From: Mangrovimicrobium sp033283265
GTDB lineage: Bacteria; Pseudomonadota; Gammaproteobacteria; Pseudomonadales; Halieaceae
Direction of reading: 5' to 3'
Length of the DNA stretch: 64,000 nucleotides
NCBI GenBank assembly: GCA_033283265.1
Contig: JAWMQN010000003.1
Coordinates: 124,001 to 188,000 of the forward strand
In this document: piece after piece, positions 33,636-43,310 of the stretch
How positions within the stretch are numbered: the first letter of the stretch is position 1
How the letters are laid out: each line of letters begins with the position of its first letter
The notes under the pieces: model-generated
What the model was told of the DNA's origin: nothing
Databases searched by the model: none
The model's input: only the letters and a program-made list of their open reading frames with translations
Translations under genes and position numbers: made by a program

Positions 33636-33890
33636 ATGAGAAGCATCAAGTCCACAGCGCTGTATCTAGTAATATTGATAGGCGTTGTTGCCGGTATTTT
33701 TCTCACATTCATTGGCGGTATGGGTGTTACTACGATCATAGCGTTCAATACGTGTGCAGAGTGTACTGTCAGGTTCTCAACCCAGGATATGCCTAAGCTC
33801 TTGGCCATGTTAGCGGTAGGGCTGCCACTTCTTATCGGTTCGTTCGTTGGTGGTTGGCGGCTAAAGAAGATGTCCTGTGAAAACACTTAA
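33636..33890 (+). CDS. Cassette 6: small two-helix membrane protein, unknown
   Basis: An 84-residue protein with two membrane helices (LYLVILIGVVAGIFLTFIGGMG and LLAMLAVGLPLLIGSFVGG) and a short CAEC-containing loop. The start is 2 bp after attC5 and the stop overlaps attC6. No family recognised. Confidence 0.7.
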   Translation: MRSIKSTALYLVILIGVVAGIFLTFIGGMGVTTIIAFNTCAECTVRFSTQDMPKLLAMLAVGLPLLIGSFVGGWRLKKMSCENT

Positions 33891-33956
33891 CAAGGCAAGG
33901 CAGCAAGGGCGCTTCGCGCCGGGACCCGCTAACGCGCCCAGCCTGAGGCGTTACGA
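33885..33956 (+). repeat. attC6, last of the array
   Basis: ACTTAAC to GTTACGA (72 bp) with a GGGCGCTTCGCGCC arm. The 3' box deviates from GTTRRRY at two positions. No further attC is recognised downstream. Confidence 0.82.
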
Positions 33957-34021
33957 ATCCGTGACAAAATGAATTGACGTAAAAGCGCACCTGGCAGAGT
34001 AAGATTTACTAAATGTTGTAT

Positions 34022-34237
34022 TTAGCTGTTTTCTATTTTGAAGCCGATTTTTAAAGTAACCTGAAAATGTGCGACCTCGCCATTAACTATATGGCCACGC
34101 GTATCCTGCACCTCAAACCATTCCATGTTTTTTATAGTCTTATTCGCTTCTAATATGGCGTTGCGTATCGCGTCTTCGATGCCATGCCTGGATGAGCCAA
34201 CAATTTCAATCTTCTTGTAAGTGTGGTGATCAGACAT
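34022..34237 (-). CDS. Dodecin family flavin-binding protein
   Basis: A 71-residue protein: YKKIEIVGSSRHGIEDAIRNAI, NMEWFEVQDTRGHI and AHFQVTLKIGFKIE are diagnostic of dodecin. Dodecins form hollow dodecamers that store flavins; the conserved Trp stacks against the isoalloxazine rings. It is AT-rich like the cassettes but on the opposite strand, just after attC6. It could be a reversed, attC-less cassette or a resident gene. AGGAG lies upstream of the ATG. Confidence 0.9.
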   Translation of the reverse strand: MSDHHTYKKIEIVGSSRHGIEDAIRNAILEANKTIKNMEWFEVQDTRGHIVNGEVAHFQVTLKIGFKIENS

Positions 34238-34733
34238 TGTGAGCTCCTGCTATTCAATCGGATTTATATTATAGCTGCGATAAGTATTGTGCACTTACAT
34301 CAGGCTGGCCAAGCTGACGCATGGACGGCTTTTGAATTTGCGATTGTCCTGTTAGGGCATTATTGAATATAGCGAAAAACAATAATAAAAAAATGTACGG
34401 AACACCGGGTCCTCAACAGTCAGCAGCTTCCGGCGCACTACCCGCCACAGTCAGCCAGCACTAAACCGAAGCTCGGTGCGGCATAAACGGCAGCTCGAGC
34501 ATGCAGGGATCGCAGCGGCCAAACAGATTCTCAACATCCCATGCCCGGCTAGCAGCTACGCAGTCCTGGCTGCGCTCGGGATGGCTCCCGTTTGGGTAAA
34601 AGCAGACGAGGGAGATCCACTACCGGTGCCATGTGAAGCTGCTTCGGAATGACGCCCCCGATGCTGGCCGCCATAGACGCACTTCCACAGCATCATCCGC
34701 CCCGGTAAGTTCGTCAGCTGATCCACGGCGGGT
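34238..34733. other. Stretch without recognisable gene
   Basis: The first ~170 bp are AT-rich and continue the island composition; from about 34400 the sequence becomes GC-rich. No open frame here has plausible codon use or a recognisable protein. It may hold a decayed mobile element at the right edge of the island, but no terminal repeats or transposase motifs could be identified. Confidence 0.5.
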
Positions 34734-37289
34734 TTATTCGCCCATGGCGCCCTGTAACAAACGGTTCGCCCGCAACAGCGGATCAGCACGCTGCAATATC
34801 TTCATCCGCAGCTGCGGATAGTAATCCGGGTGCGCAGCCAGAAACGCCTCGACATCCGCCACCGCCTGACCACTGTTGTGGGTGGATAACGTCACGCCCA
34901 GCCAGGCAGAGGGAAAGAAGATATCCCCGGTCACCTGGATTTCCCGCAACAACGCCAGGCTCGCCGGGAGGTACTTCACCGAGTGGCCGGTACGCAGGGG
35001 ATGGTGCAGGTTTTCCAGCGCGTCGAGGACCCAGCTCTCGGTGCGGCGGTTGCGCTCCTCGGCCAGTGAGGCGAAAAAGGCATCGCGCTGGGCCACATCG
35101 GCGGACAACGAGGGTAGCAGGAAACGCAGCCGGCGCTGCTGGTCGGGGTTACTGGTGTTCGCCAGCTGGGTGGCGAGAATCTCCGCGGCCTTGTCGGGCA
35201 GCTTGATTGCCAGTTGCCGGGCCAGATCGATACGGTCGCTCTCGGACAGCGGCAGCTCGCCGGGGTCGATCTCACCCGACCACACCGCGTGGACCCGCCG
35301 CAGCGCCCCGGGTGTCAGCGCCAGCCGCGCGTAGGCGCCGAACAGCAGCTTGCGCTGGCTGGCGCTTTCGCGGGCGGAAAAACTTGCCCAGAGCTGTTCC
35401 TCCAGGGCAGCGGCGCGGGCATCGCGCTGCGCCCCGGGCAGCATGGTCCAGTAGATGTCCTGGATCTGGTAGAGCATCAGCTGCAGCAGTAACTGGTTGC
35501 CCTCGCCCTGCAGCAGGCCGGCCAGTTGATCGAGGTACTCGGCAGGCGCGGGGCCGTTGGCCTCAACCAGGTTCTCGTAGAGATTGATCAGCAGGCTGGC
35601 CCGGGCGACATCGCCCAGGGCTGCCCAGCTGTCGAGGGCGGAGAGCTCCGCCGGGAACAGGCCGTAGCCGCGACCGTCGGCGTTGACCAGCAGCGCGCCG
35701 CCGGCAGCGAGTGCTGCGGGGAGCGGCGTCTGCGCGCGCTCCGCGAGCAGTGAGTACTCCCTTTGCCCCGCCGCGCCGGGGTCCAGCAGGGAAAAACGCT
35801 GCGGCCAGAGCCTTCCGGCGCCCGCCGGGTCCAGCTGCTCCAGCGCTGCACCGTCCGCGGCGAGGATGAACTGCGGCCGGCCGGGTGAGTTCACCCAGAC
35901 CTCGCTCCAGCTCGCCAGGTCGTAATCCGTCAGCGCGTCGAGGATGGCGATCAGCGCCGGCCAGTCCGCGTTGCCGTGGGCGTGGCTGGCGAGGTAGCTG
36001 CGTATGCCGCGGCGGAAGGCCGCCTCGCCCAGCAGGGCTTCCAGCTGGCGCATCATGATCGGCGCCTTGTGGTAGATGATGGCGCCGTAGAGTTGCCCGG
36101 CGTCGTTGAGATTGGCCAGGGGCTGGCGAATCGGGTTGGCGCCGGCGCTGCGGTCGACGGCGTAGGCCGCGGGGTAGTGGCTGACGAGGAAGTTGAGCTC
36201 GTGGTCGATCTGCGGGAAGGCCGGGTTGACGATCTTTGCCGCCATGAAGTTGGCGAACACTTCCTTGGTCCAGACGTCGTCGAACCAGCGCATGGTGACG
36301 AGGTCGCCGAACCACATGTGCGCGACCTCGTGGGCGATGGTGTTGGCGCGGGCGAGCAACTGGCCGTCCGAGGGTGCCTCTTCCAGGAAGAAGTCCTCGG
36401 CGCGGTACTGGATGGCGCCGACGTGTTCCATGCCGCCGTACTGGAAGGCGGGAATGGCGGCGAAGTCCATTTTCCGGAAGGGGAAGTCGATGCCCGTGTA
36501 GTCCTCCAGCCAGGCCAGGGCCTGCCCGTGCAGGCGGAAGATCTCGTCGATATTGCGGGCGACTTTTTCCGCGTCGGGCTCGCGGTAGAGCAGGGTCATC
36601 TGCCGCCCGCCCACCTCGCGGGTCAGCGCCTCGAAGCGGCCGGCGACGAAGGAGAACAGGTAGGAGCTGATGCGGTCCGAGCGGCCAAAGCGCAGGGTCC
36701 TGCGCTCGCCGATGACGCTCTCCTCTGCCACCGGCGCGGCGGAGATCGCCCGCCACTCCCGCGGCAGTTCCAGGGTCAGGTCCCAGGTGGCCTTGATGTC
36801 CGGCTGGTCGAACAGGGGAAAGGCGGTGCGCGCCCGGTCCGGCACGAACAGGGTGTAGAGGTAATCCGGGTTGCGGTTGAGGGAGCTGGAACCGGCCCCG
36901 AATTCTATCTCGATGCTATTGGCGCCGCGGCTCAGCTCACTCCCGGGGATCAGCAAGTGCTCTTGCTCGAAGCGCCAGGCGGAGGCGCGCCCGTTGACGC
37001 GGACGTCGGTGAGCAGTTCTCCGCTCTCGCGAAAGTCGAGTTGCAGTGTGTCGGTGTTGGCGGCGAGCTTGAAGGCGACTGTCATGCGCGCGGGGATCGC
37101 AGCTTCCGGGTCTTCGGGGATGGACAGGAATAGCTGGTAGTTCACATCCGCGAGCAGCGCACTGCGCTGTTGCGCCAGTTCCAGGGCGACGCCGGGGCTG
37201 ACCTTGACTGGCGGGGCATGGCCGCAGGAGACAAGGCCGATGGCGACCAGCAACGGGGAGATTCGCGCGAGCAGGCGTTGCAGGGTCAT
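34734..37289 (-). CDS. M1-family metallo-aminopeptidase, predicted lipoprotein
   Basis: An 851-residue protein. The leader ends in lipobox VSC (Cys22). The zinc site is HEVAH (320-324) followed after 18 residues by E343, the HEXXH-X18-E signature of M1 enzymes. The substrate-binding GAMEN motif is GGMEH (285-289), a variant. An ERAP1-like helical C-terminal domain follows. It should cleave N-terminal residues from peptides in the periplasm. It is divergent from the beta-CASP gene across a region with two long hairpins. Confidence 0.88.
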   Translation of the reverse strand: MTLQRLLARISPLLVAIGLVSCGHAPPVKVSPGVALELAQQRSALLADVNYQLFLSIPEDPEAAIPARMTVAFKLAANTDTLQLDFRESGELLTDVRVNGRASAWRFEQEHLLIPGSELSRGANSIEIEFGAGSSSLNRNPDYLYTLFVPDRARTAFPLFDQPDIKATWDLTLELPREWRAISAAPVAEESVIGERRTLRFGRSDRISSYLFSFVAGRFEALTREVGGRQMTLLYREPDAEKVARNIDEIFRLHGQALAWLEDYTGIDFPFRKMDFAAIPAFQYGGMEHVGAIQYRAEDFFLEEAPSDGQLLARANTIAHEVAHMWFGDLVTMRWFDDVWTKEVFANFMAAKIVNPAFPQIDHELNFLVSHYPAAYAVDRSAGANPIRQPLANLNDAGQLYGAIIYHKAPIMMRQLEALLGEAAFRRGIRSYLASHAHGNADWPALIAILDALTDYDLASWSEVWVNSPGRPQFILAADGAALEQLDPAGAGRLWPQRFSLLDPGAAGQREYSLLAERAQTPLPAALAAGGALLVNADGRGYGLFPAELSALDSWAALGDVARASLLINLYENLVEANGPAPAEYLDQLAGLLQGEGNQLLLQLMLYQIQDIYWTMLPGAQRDARAAALEEQLWASFSARESASQRKLLFGAYARLALTPGALRRVHAVWSGEIDPGELPLSESDRIDLARQLAIKLPDKAAEILATQLANTSNPDQQRRLRFLLPSLSADVAQRDAFFASLAEERNRRTESWVLDALENLHHPLRTGHSVKYLPASLALLREIQVTGDIFFPSAWLGVTLSTHNSGQAVADVEAFLAAHPDYYPQLRMKILQRADPLLRANRLLQGAMGE

Positions 37290-37374
37290 CTGGCGGCACT
37301 CCTTTGGCTGGTGGTAGGGACGCTAACCGATTTGCCGGGAATGGGTCAAAGGGTAGGTGCCCGGGATGCCGGCC

Positions 37375-37442
37375 TGTGAAGGCAACACCCTTCCTCTGCT
37401 CGAAAGCGTTTTGACTCGCGACGGAAGGGTGTTGCCTTCACA
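37375..37442. repeat. Hairpin element A: perfect 20-bp stem, 28-nt loop
   Basis: TGTGAAGGCAACACCCTTCC (37375-37394) pairs without mismatch with 37423-37442. The 28-nt loop contains CTCGAAAGCGTTTTGACTCG. Element B at 37499 has a loop of the same length that matches the reverse complement of this loop at 24 of 28 positions, while the stem sequences differ. Confidence 0.9.
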
Positions 37443-37498
37443 GTCCTCGCGCAGTGCCATTCGATCGGTCAAGGCTGTCCCAGCGCCCGGGAGCCGCT

Positions 37499-37560
37499 GG
37501 GCGCAAGCCTTTCCCGGCGCGAGTCAAAACGCATTCGAGCGAAGGGAAAGGCTTGCGCCC
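37499..37560. repeat. Hairpin element B: perfect 17-bp stem, 28-nt loop, inverted relative to A
   Basis: GGGCGCAAGCCTTTCCC (37499-37515) pairs without mismatch with 37544-37560. The loop contains CGAGTCAAAACGCATTCGAG. It lies 56 bp from element A in opposite orientation. Both sit between divergent genes and overlap no plausible coding sequence. Confidence 0.9.
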
Positions 37561-37637
37561 TGTGGCCCTGCACCAGCGGACAGTTCCGACAGCGAGCGCT
37601 ACACTGAACCCACCCCTTGGCCCGTAGCGGAGCACCA

Positions 37638-39050
37638 GTGAAAAAAGACACAAGCATCACCTTCCTCGGCGCCGCCGGCGAAGTCACCGGCTCCTGCCAC
37701 CTGCTTGAGACCGCCGCCGGCCACCGCGTGCTGCTCGACTGCGGCATGCACCAGGGCGGTGACGCCGTCGACCGCATGCAGGACGAGGAGTTCGCCTTCG
37801 ACCCGTCGAGCATCGACGCGCTGATCCTCTCCCACGCCCACCTCGACCACTCCGGCCTGCTGCCGCTGCTGGTGCACCGGGGCTTCGACGGCCCCATCTA
37901 CTGCACCCGTGCCACGGTGGAGCTGCTGGAGATCATGCTGCACGACTCCGCCGGCCTCTACCTGCGCGACCTGGAGCGGGAGAACCTGCGCCGCGCCCGC
38001 CGCGGGCGCAAACCGGAGGACCCGGTGTACGACCAGCGCGACGTGTTGCAGGTCCTGCAGCAGTGCGAGGGCATCCGCTACCGCACGCCGACCCCGATCT
38101 TCGCCGACCTCGAGCTGCAGTTCCACGACGCCGGGCACATCCTCGGCTCGGCCATCGTCGAGCTGACCGTGGACAAGGGCAAGGGCCAGCGCACGCTGGT
38201 CTTCTCCGGCGACCTCGGCCGCAGCGGTGCGGTGCTGATGAAGGACCCGGCGCGGCTGCAGCACGCCGACGTGGTGATGATGGAGAGCACCTACGGCAAC
38301 CGCGACCACCGCTGCGAGGCCGATACCATCGACCAGCTGCGCGACATCCTGCACGAGACCTGGCGCCGCGGCGGCAGCGTGATGATCCCCTCCTTCGCGG
38401 TGGGGCGCACGCAGGAAATCCTCTTCCACCTCGGCGCCCTCAACCACGCCGGCGACCTCGATCCCTGGCAGGTCTTCCTCGACAGCCCGATGGCGATCGC
38501 GGTGACCAGGGTCTACGACCGCTGGCTGCAGGCCCTAGACAGCGAGGACGTCAAGCTGCTCAGCGACGCCCACCGGGAATCGCTGGTCCGCTTCCTGCCC
38601 ACCCTGCAGCTGACCGAGGACACCGACCAGTCGATGGCGATCAACCGCATCAAGGGCGGCGCCATCATCATCGCCGGCAGCGGCATGTGCACCGGCGGGC
38701 GCATCCGCCACCACTTCAAGCAGCGCATCTGGGACGACCGCAACACGGTGATCTTCGTCGGCTTCCAGGCCCGCGGCACGCTGGGGCGGGTGCTGGTGGA
38801 CGGCGCGCGGGAGATAAAGATGTTCGGCGACCCCTTCGTGGTCAAGGCGCGCATCGAGAGCCTCGGCTGTTTCTCCGCCCACGCCGGGCAGAGCGAGCTG
38901 CTCGACTGGGCGAGCGCCTTCAAACCGGCACCGCAGATGGTGCTGGTGCACGGCGAACCGGAGGCACAGGTGGAGCTGGCGCAGAAGCTCTACGAGGAAC
39001 ACGGCCTGAGCGTGGAAGTCCCCGCCCGGGGGGACAGCCTGTCCTTCTAG
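37638..39050 (+). CDS. Metallo-beta-lactamase/beta-CASP RNA-processing-type hydrolase
   Basis: GTG 37638 with CGGAG upstream gives 470 aa. The MBL motif is SHAHLDHSG, with further metal ligands in DAGHILGSA and FSGDLG; the beta-CASP part includes ESTYGNRDH and IPSFAVGRTQEIL; the C-terminal region contains GMCTGGRIRHHFK and CFSAHAGQ, as in the RMMBL motif. Bacterial members of this group are predicted exo/endo-ribonucleases related to CPSF-73 and archaeal aCPSF. No neighbour clarifies its role. Confidence 0.87.
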   Translation: MKKDTSITFLGAAGEVTGSCHLLETAAGHRVLLDCGMHQGGDAVDRMQDEEFAFDPSSIDALILSHAHLDHSGLLPLLVHRGFDGPIYCTRATVELLEIMLHDSAGLYLRDLERENLRRARRGRKPEDPVYDQRDVLQVLQQCEGIRYRTPTPIFADLELQFHDAGHILGSAIVELTVDKGKGQRTLVFSGDLGRSGAVLMKDPARLQHADVVMMESTYGNRDHRCEADTIDQLRDILHETWRRGGSVMIPSFAVGRTQEILFHLGALNHAGDLDPWQVFLDSPMAIAVTRVYDRWLQALDSEDVKLLSDAHRESLVRFLPTLQLTEDTDQSMAINRIKGGAIIIAGSGMCTGGRIRHHFKQRIWDDRNTVIFVGFQARGTLGRVLVDGAREIKMFGDPFVVKARIESLGCFSAHAGQSELLDWASAFKPAPQMVLVHGEPEAQVELAQKLYEEHGLSVEVPARGDSLSF

Positions 39051-39053
39051 GCG

Positions 39054-39077
39054 GGTCGCGAAGTGCGCATCGCGACC
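39054..39077. terminator. Hairpin between convergent beta-CASP and tpm genes
   Basis: A perfect 7-bp stem GGTCGCG/CGCGACC with a 10-nt loop in the 39-bp gap between the two stop codons. No T-tract on either side. Confidence 0.4.
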
Positions 39078-39089
39078 TGAAGCACTCTG

Positions 39090-39731
39090 CTAGCTTTTCC
39101 GGGACAGCAGCCAGACGCTCTCCAGCGCCTCCACCTTGCCCTTGAGGCCGCCCTCGACCGCGACCCGCTCCACCAGCGCGACCCGGTAGTGCCGGTCGTA
39201 CAACGCGTGGATTTCATCGGCGTCGACGCAGAAGGGCGGCCCGGCCAGTTGCGCCTGGTCGTAGTCGAAGGCGATCAGCAGTTGTGGCGCGTTGCGGCTG
39301 ATAGCCGCCAGGTGCGCGGCGTAAGCGGGGCGCATGTCCCGCGGCAGGGCGACCAGCGCGGCGCGGTCGTAGATGGCGTCCACGGCGCCGAGAGTCGCAG
39401 CATCGAGAGCGAAGATATCGCCGACAAAAATATCGATGCTGTCAGCACTGTAGCGGCTGAGCTCGCCCTCGACGGTGATTTCCGGCGCCAGCCCCAGTTG
39501 CTCGAAGAGCTGGATGACCGCCAGCTCGCTGAGCTCGGCCCCCGCCACCCGGTAACCCCGTTCCAGCAGCCAGGCGATGTCCAGGGTCTTGCCGCACAGG
39601 GGCAGGAACAGCCGCGCCCCGCCAGCCAGTTCGAGCCGGAACAGGTGGCGCGCCAGCAGCGGGTGCACCTCGGCGTTGTGGAAGCCGATCTCGTTGCGCT
39701 GCCACTTGTCGTGCCAGAAGGATTTTTCCAT
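39090..39731 (-). CDS. tpm: Thiopurine S-methyltransferase
   Basis: A 213-residue class I methyltransferase. The start FWHDKWQRNEIGFH and the SAM site LFLPLCGKTLDIAWLLERGYRVAGAELSE are diagnostic of bacterial TPMT. It methylates thiols and, in bacteria, has been linked to selenium and tellurium methylation. It is monocistronic, downstream of acsA on the same strand and separated from it by a terminator. Confidence 0.92.
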   Translation of the reverse strand: MEKSFWHDKWQRNEIGFHNAEVHPLLARHLFRLELAGGARLFLPLCGKTLDIAWLLERGYRVAGAELSELAVIQLFEQLGLAPEITVEGELSRYSADSIDIFVGDIFALDAATLGAVDAIYDRAALVALPRDMRPAYAAHLAAISRNAPQLLIAFDYDQAQLAGPPFCVDADEIHALYDRHYRVALVERVAVEGGLKGKVEALESVWLLSRKS

Positions 39732-39758
39732 GTCGCGGGGCTCCCGATGAAAAGCGGG

Positions 39759-39780
39759 CGGTGCCGGGAAGCCGGCACCG
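39759..39780 (-). terminator. Terminator of acsA
   Basis: CGGTGCCGG/CCGGCACCG, a perfect 9-bp stem closed by a 4-nt loop (CTTC on the transcribed minus strand) and followed on that strand by CCCGCTTTT. It lies 16 bp after the acsA stop codon. Confidence 0.7.
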
Positions 39781-39796
39781 CGGGGAGTCTAGCTTA

Positions 39797-41728
<1,932 letters not shown>

Positions 41729-41763
41729 GATGCTGGTCCATAGTTATATAGTTCGGGTCACCA

Positions 41764-41805
41764 ATGATACGGATTGGCGGGCAGAAGCAAAATCCGACTA
41801 TGGTC
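41764..41805 (-). promoter_or_regulatory. acsA promoter with GACYWWRGTC operator
   Basis: GACTATGGTC (41796-41805) has its centre 31.5 bp from the first base of a -10 TATCAT on the minus strand (complement of 41764-41769), identical to the spacing at prpE, dcaP and DUF4212. Confidence 0.75.
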
Positions 41806-41873
41806 GAATGGCCACTCCCCCACCCTCTCCCCGCTTCCGGCGGGCCCGGTCAGGCCGGCAAACTGCCGGAATC

Positions 41874-41922
41874 CTGATCCAGATCAAGGAAGTCGCCCCG
41901 CAGGCAGCCTAACCTCAATCGC
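41874..41922 (+). promoter_or_regulatory. FNR/Anr-type promoter of the BoxA-like gene
   Basis: CTGATCCAGATCAA (41874-41887) differs from the FNR consensus at one base. Its centre is 29.5 bp from -10-like TAACCT (41910-41915), repeating the geometry of the Rieske and ompW promoters. The -10 itself is poor, as is usual for activator-dependent promoters. Confidence 0.65.
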
Positions 41923-41998
41923 GTAATGGGAAATTCCCGCTGCCCTCCGTACCGGGCAGCCAACCTGATATTCGATAATAGAACAGGGAGGTCACCTG

Positions 41999-43216
41999 AT
42001 GACCGCTGATAACAACACCCTCAGGACATCCGTCCCCGGCAACTTCGTCAAGCAGCACCTGATCGACCCCGAAACCTGCGCCCGCTGTGGCAGCTGTGAA
42101 TACGCCTGCCCGGAGGAGGCGATCAGCATGTCGCCGGACGGCAAGAACTACGCCATCGACCCGGCCCTGTGCAAGGGCGAGCACGAGTGCCTCTTCTCCT
42201 GCAGCACCGATGCCATCAACGCCTGGCGGATGGTCCCCGAGGGCCAGTCCTATTCCCTGGAGGAGCAGTTCGGCTGGGACGAACTGCCGGCGGAGGCGGA
42301 GCTCGACGGCCAGCTGATCCCCCACCCCGACAGCGCGGAGGAAGCCGTGCCGAGCAACCCGGCCCCGGCCTCCGCCAGTGTGCCCAGCGTGTTCCTCCAC
42401 ACCCAGAAGAACCCGCTCGGTGCGCGCATCGTCCGCAACCAGCGGGTCACCGCGGGCGATTCGGCCATCCACCACATCGTCCTCGATTGCAGCGACGGCG
42501 ACTTCCCCTGGCTGGAGGGCCAGAACATCGGCGTGCTGCCCCCCGGCACGGACCCCGGCGGCCACGCCCACCACATGCGCGCCTACTCCATCGCCAGCGA
42601 CCGCGACGGCGAGGCGGCCGGTTCGCGGCAGCTGGCGCTGACCGTCAAGCGGGTGGTCGACGAGTGGCAGGGCCAGCCCTACCACGGCGTCGCCTCCAAT
42701 TTCCTCTGCGACCTGCAGCCCGGCGACGCGGTCAGCTGCATCGGCCCCATGGGCGAGAAGTTCCTCATGCCCCAGGACCCGGACGCGCGCATCATGATGA
42801 TCTGCACCGGCACCGGCATCGCCCCGATGCGCGGCTTCATCCAGCGCCAGCAGCGCATCAACCCGCAGCCCCGGCACGCCCTGCAGCTCTACTACGGCGC
42901 GCGCAGCGCGGCGGAGATGGCCTACCTGGCGGAATTGCAGGAGCTGCCAGCCACCCTGGTCGAGACCCACCTGGCGCTGTCCCGCGAACCGGGGCAGCCA
43001 AAGTGCTACGTGCAGGACCTGCTGCGCGAGCGGGCGGAGCAGGTGGCGGACTTCCTCGCGGCGGAAAAGAGCCATGTCTTCATCTGCGGCCTGGTCGCCA
43101 TGGAGCAGGCGGTGCTCGACGCCCTGATCCACGCGGCGCAGCTGCGCGGCCTCGACACCGACGACTTCTACCACCGCCTGCTGCTGGAGGGCCGGCTGCA
43201 GATAGAGACCTATTGA
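41999..43216 (+). CDS. BoxA-like ferredoxin:NADPH reductase (benzoyl-CoA epoxidase subunit A family)
   Basis: A 405-residue protein with GGGAGG before the ATG. The N-terminal ferredoxin part has VKQHLIDPETCARCGSCEYACPEEAI (one complete CxxCxxCxxxC set) and a second set CKGEHECLFSCSTDAI in which one cluster Cys is Glu. A ferredoxin-NADP reductase domain follows: MRAYSIASDRDG (FAD), GPMGEKFLMP, ICTGTGIAPMRGF (NADPH) and a C-terminal ending IETY. This matches BoxA, the reductase of benzoyl-CoA 2,3-epoxidase. BoxB and BoxC are not nearby, so its partner oxygenase is unknown. Confidence 0.78.
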   Translation: MTADNNTLRTSVPGNFVKQHLIDPETCARCGSCEYACPEEAISMSPDGKNYAIDPALCKGEHECLFSCSTDAINAWRMVPEGQSYSLEEQFGWDELPAEAELDGQLIPHPDSAEEAVPSNPAPASASVPSVFLHTQKNPLGARIVRNQRVTAGDSAIHHIVLDCSDGDFPWLEGQNIGVLPPGTDPGGHAHHMRAYSIASDRDGEAAGSRQLALTVKRVVDEWQGQPYHGVASNFLCDLQPGDAVSCIGPMGEKFLMPQDPDARIMMICTGTGIAPMRGFIQRQQRINPQPRHALQLYYGARSAAEMAYLAELQELPATLVETHLALSREPGQPKCYVQDLLRERAEQVADFLAAEKSHVFICGLVAMEQAVLDALIHAAQLRGLDTDDFYHRLLLEGRLQIETY

Positions 43217-43310
43217 GCCGCAGCCGGCGCGGCTCTGGCCGCGCCACTGCAACATGCAGTAACATGCCGCGACCCCTGCGGGCAGCCCCGGCGCCCTGTA
43301 TCCACCGCTA

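Larger units (their letters stand above)
30970..33956 (+). mobile_element. Gene-cassette array with six attC sites and no integrase in view (CALIN-like)
   Basis: Six small genes on the plus strand are each followed by an element beginning RYYYAAC or a close variant, containing GC-rich imperfect inverted repeats, and ending GTTRRRY or a close variant. These are 60-87 bp long, as expected of integron attC recombination sites. Cassette leaders between attC and start codon are short. The array is visibly AT-rich against its neighbours. No tyrosine integrase is found in this window on either side, so the array is either integrase-less or far from its integron platform. Confidence 0.9.

Noticed and set aside
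30548..34733. An integron integrase next to the array
   Set aside because: No frame with tyrosine-recombinase boxes (R..HxxR..Y) was found on either strand in or around the array.
34556..34789. A 77-codon minus-strand frame near the M1 peptidase end
   Set aside because: It overlaps the M1 coding end and shows no family resemblance or ribosome-binding site; treated as non-coding.
37357..37641. Short open frames running through the two hairpins
   Set aside because: They are dictated by the palindromes, lack ribosome-binding sites and have no plausible protein features.
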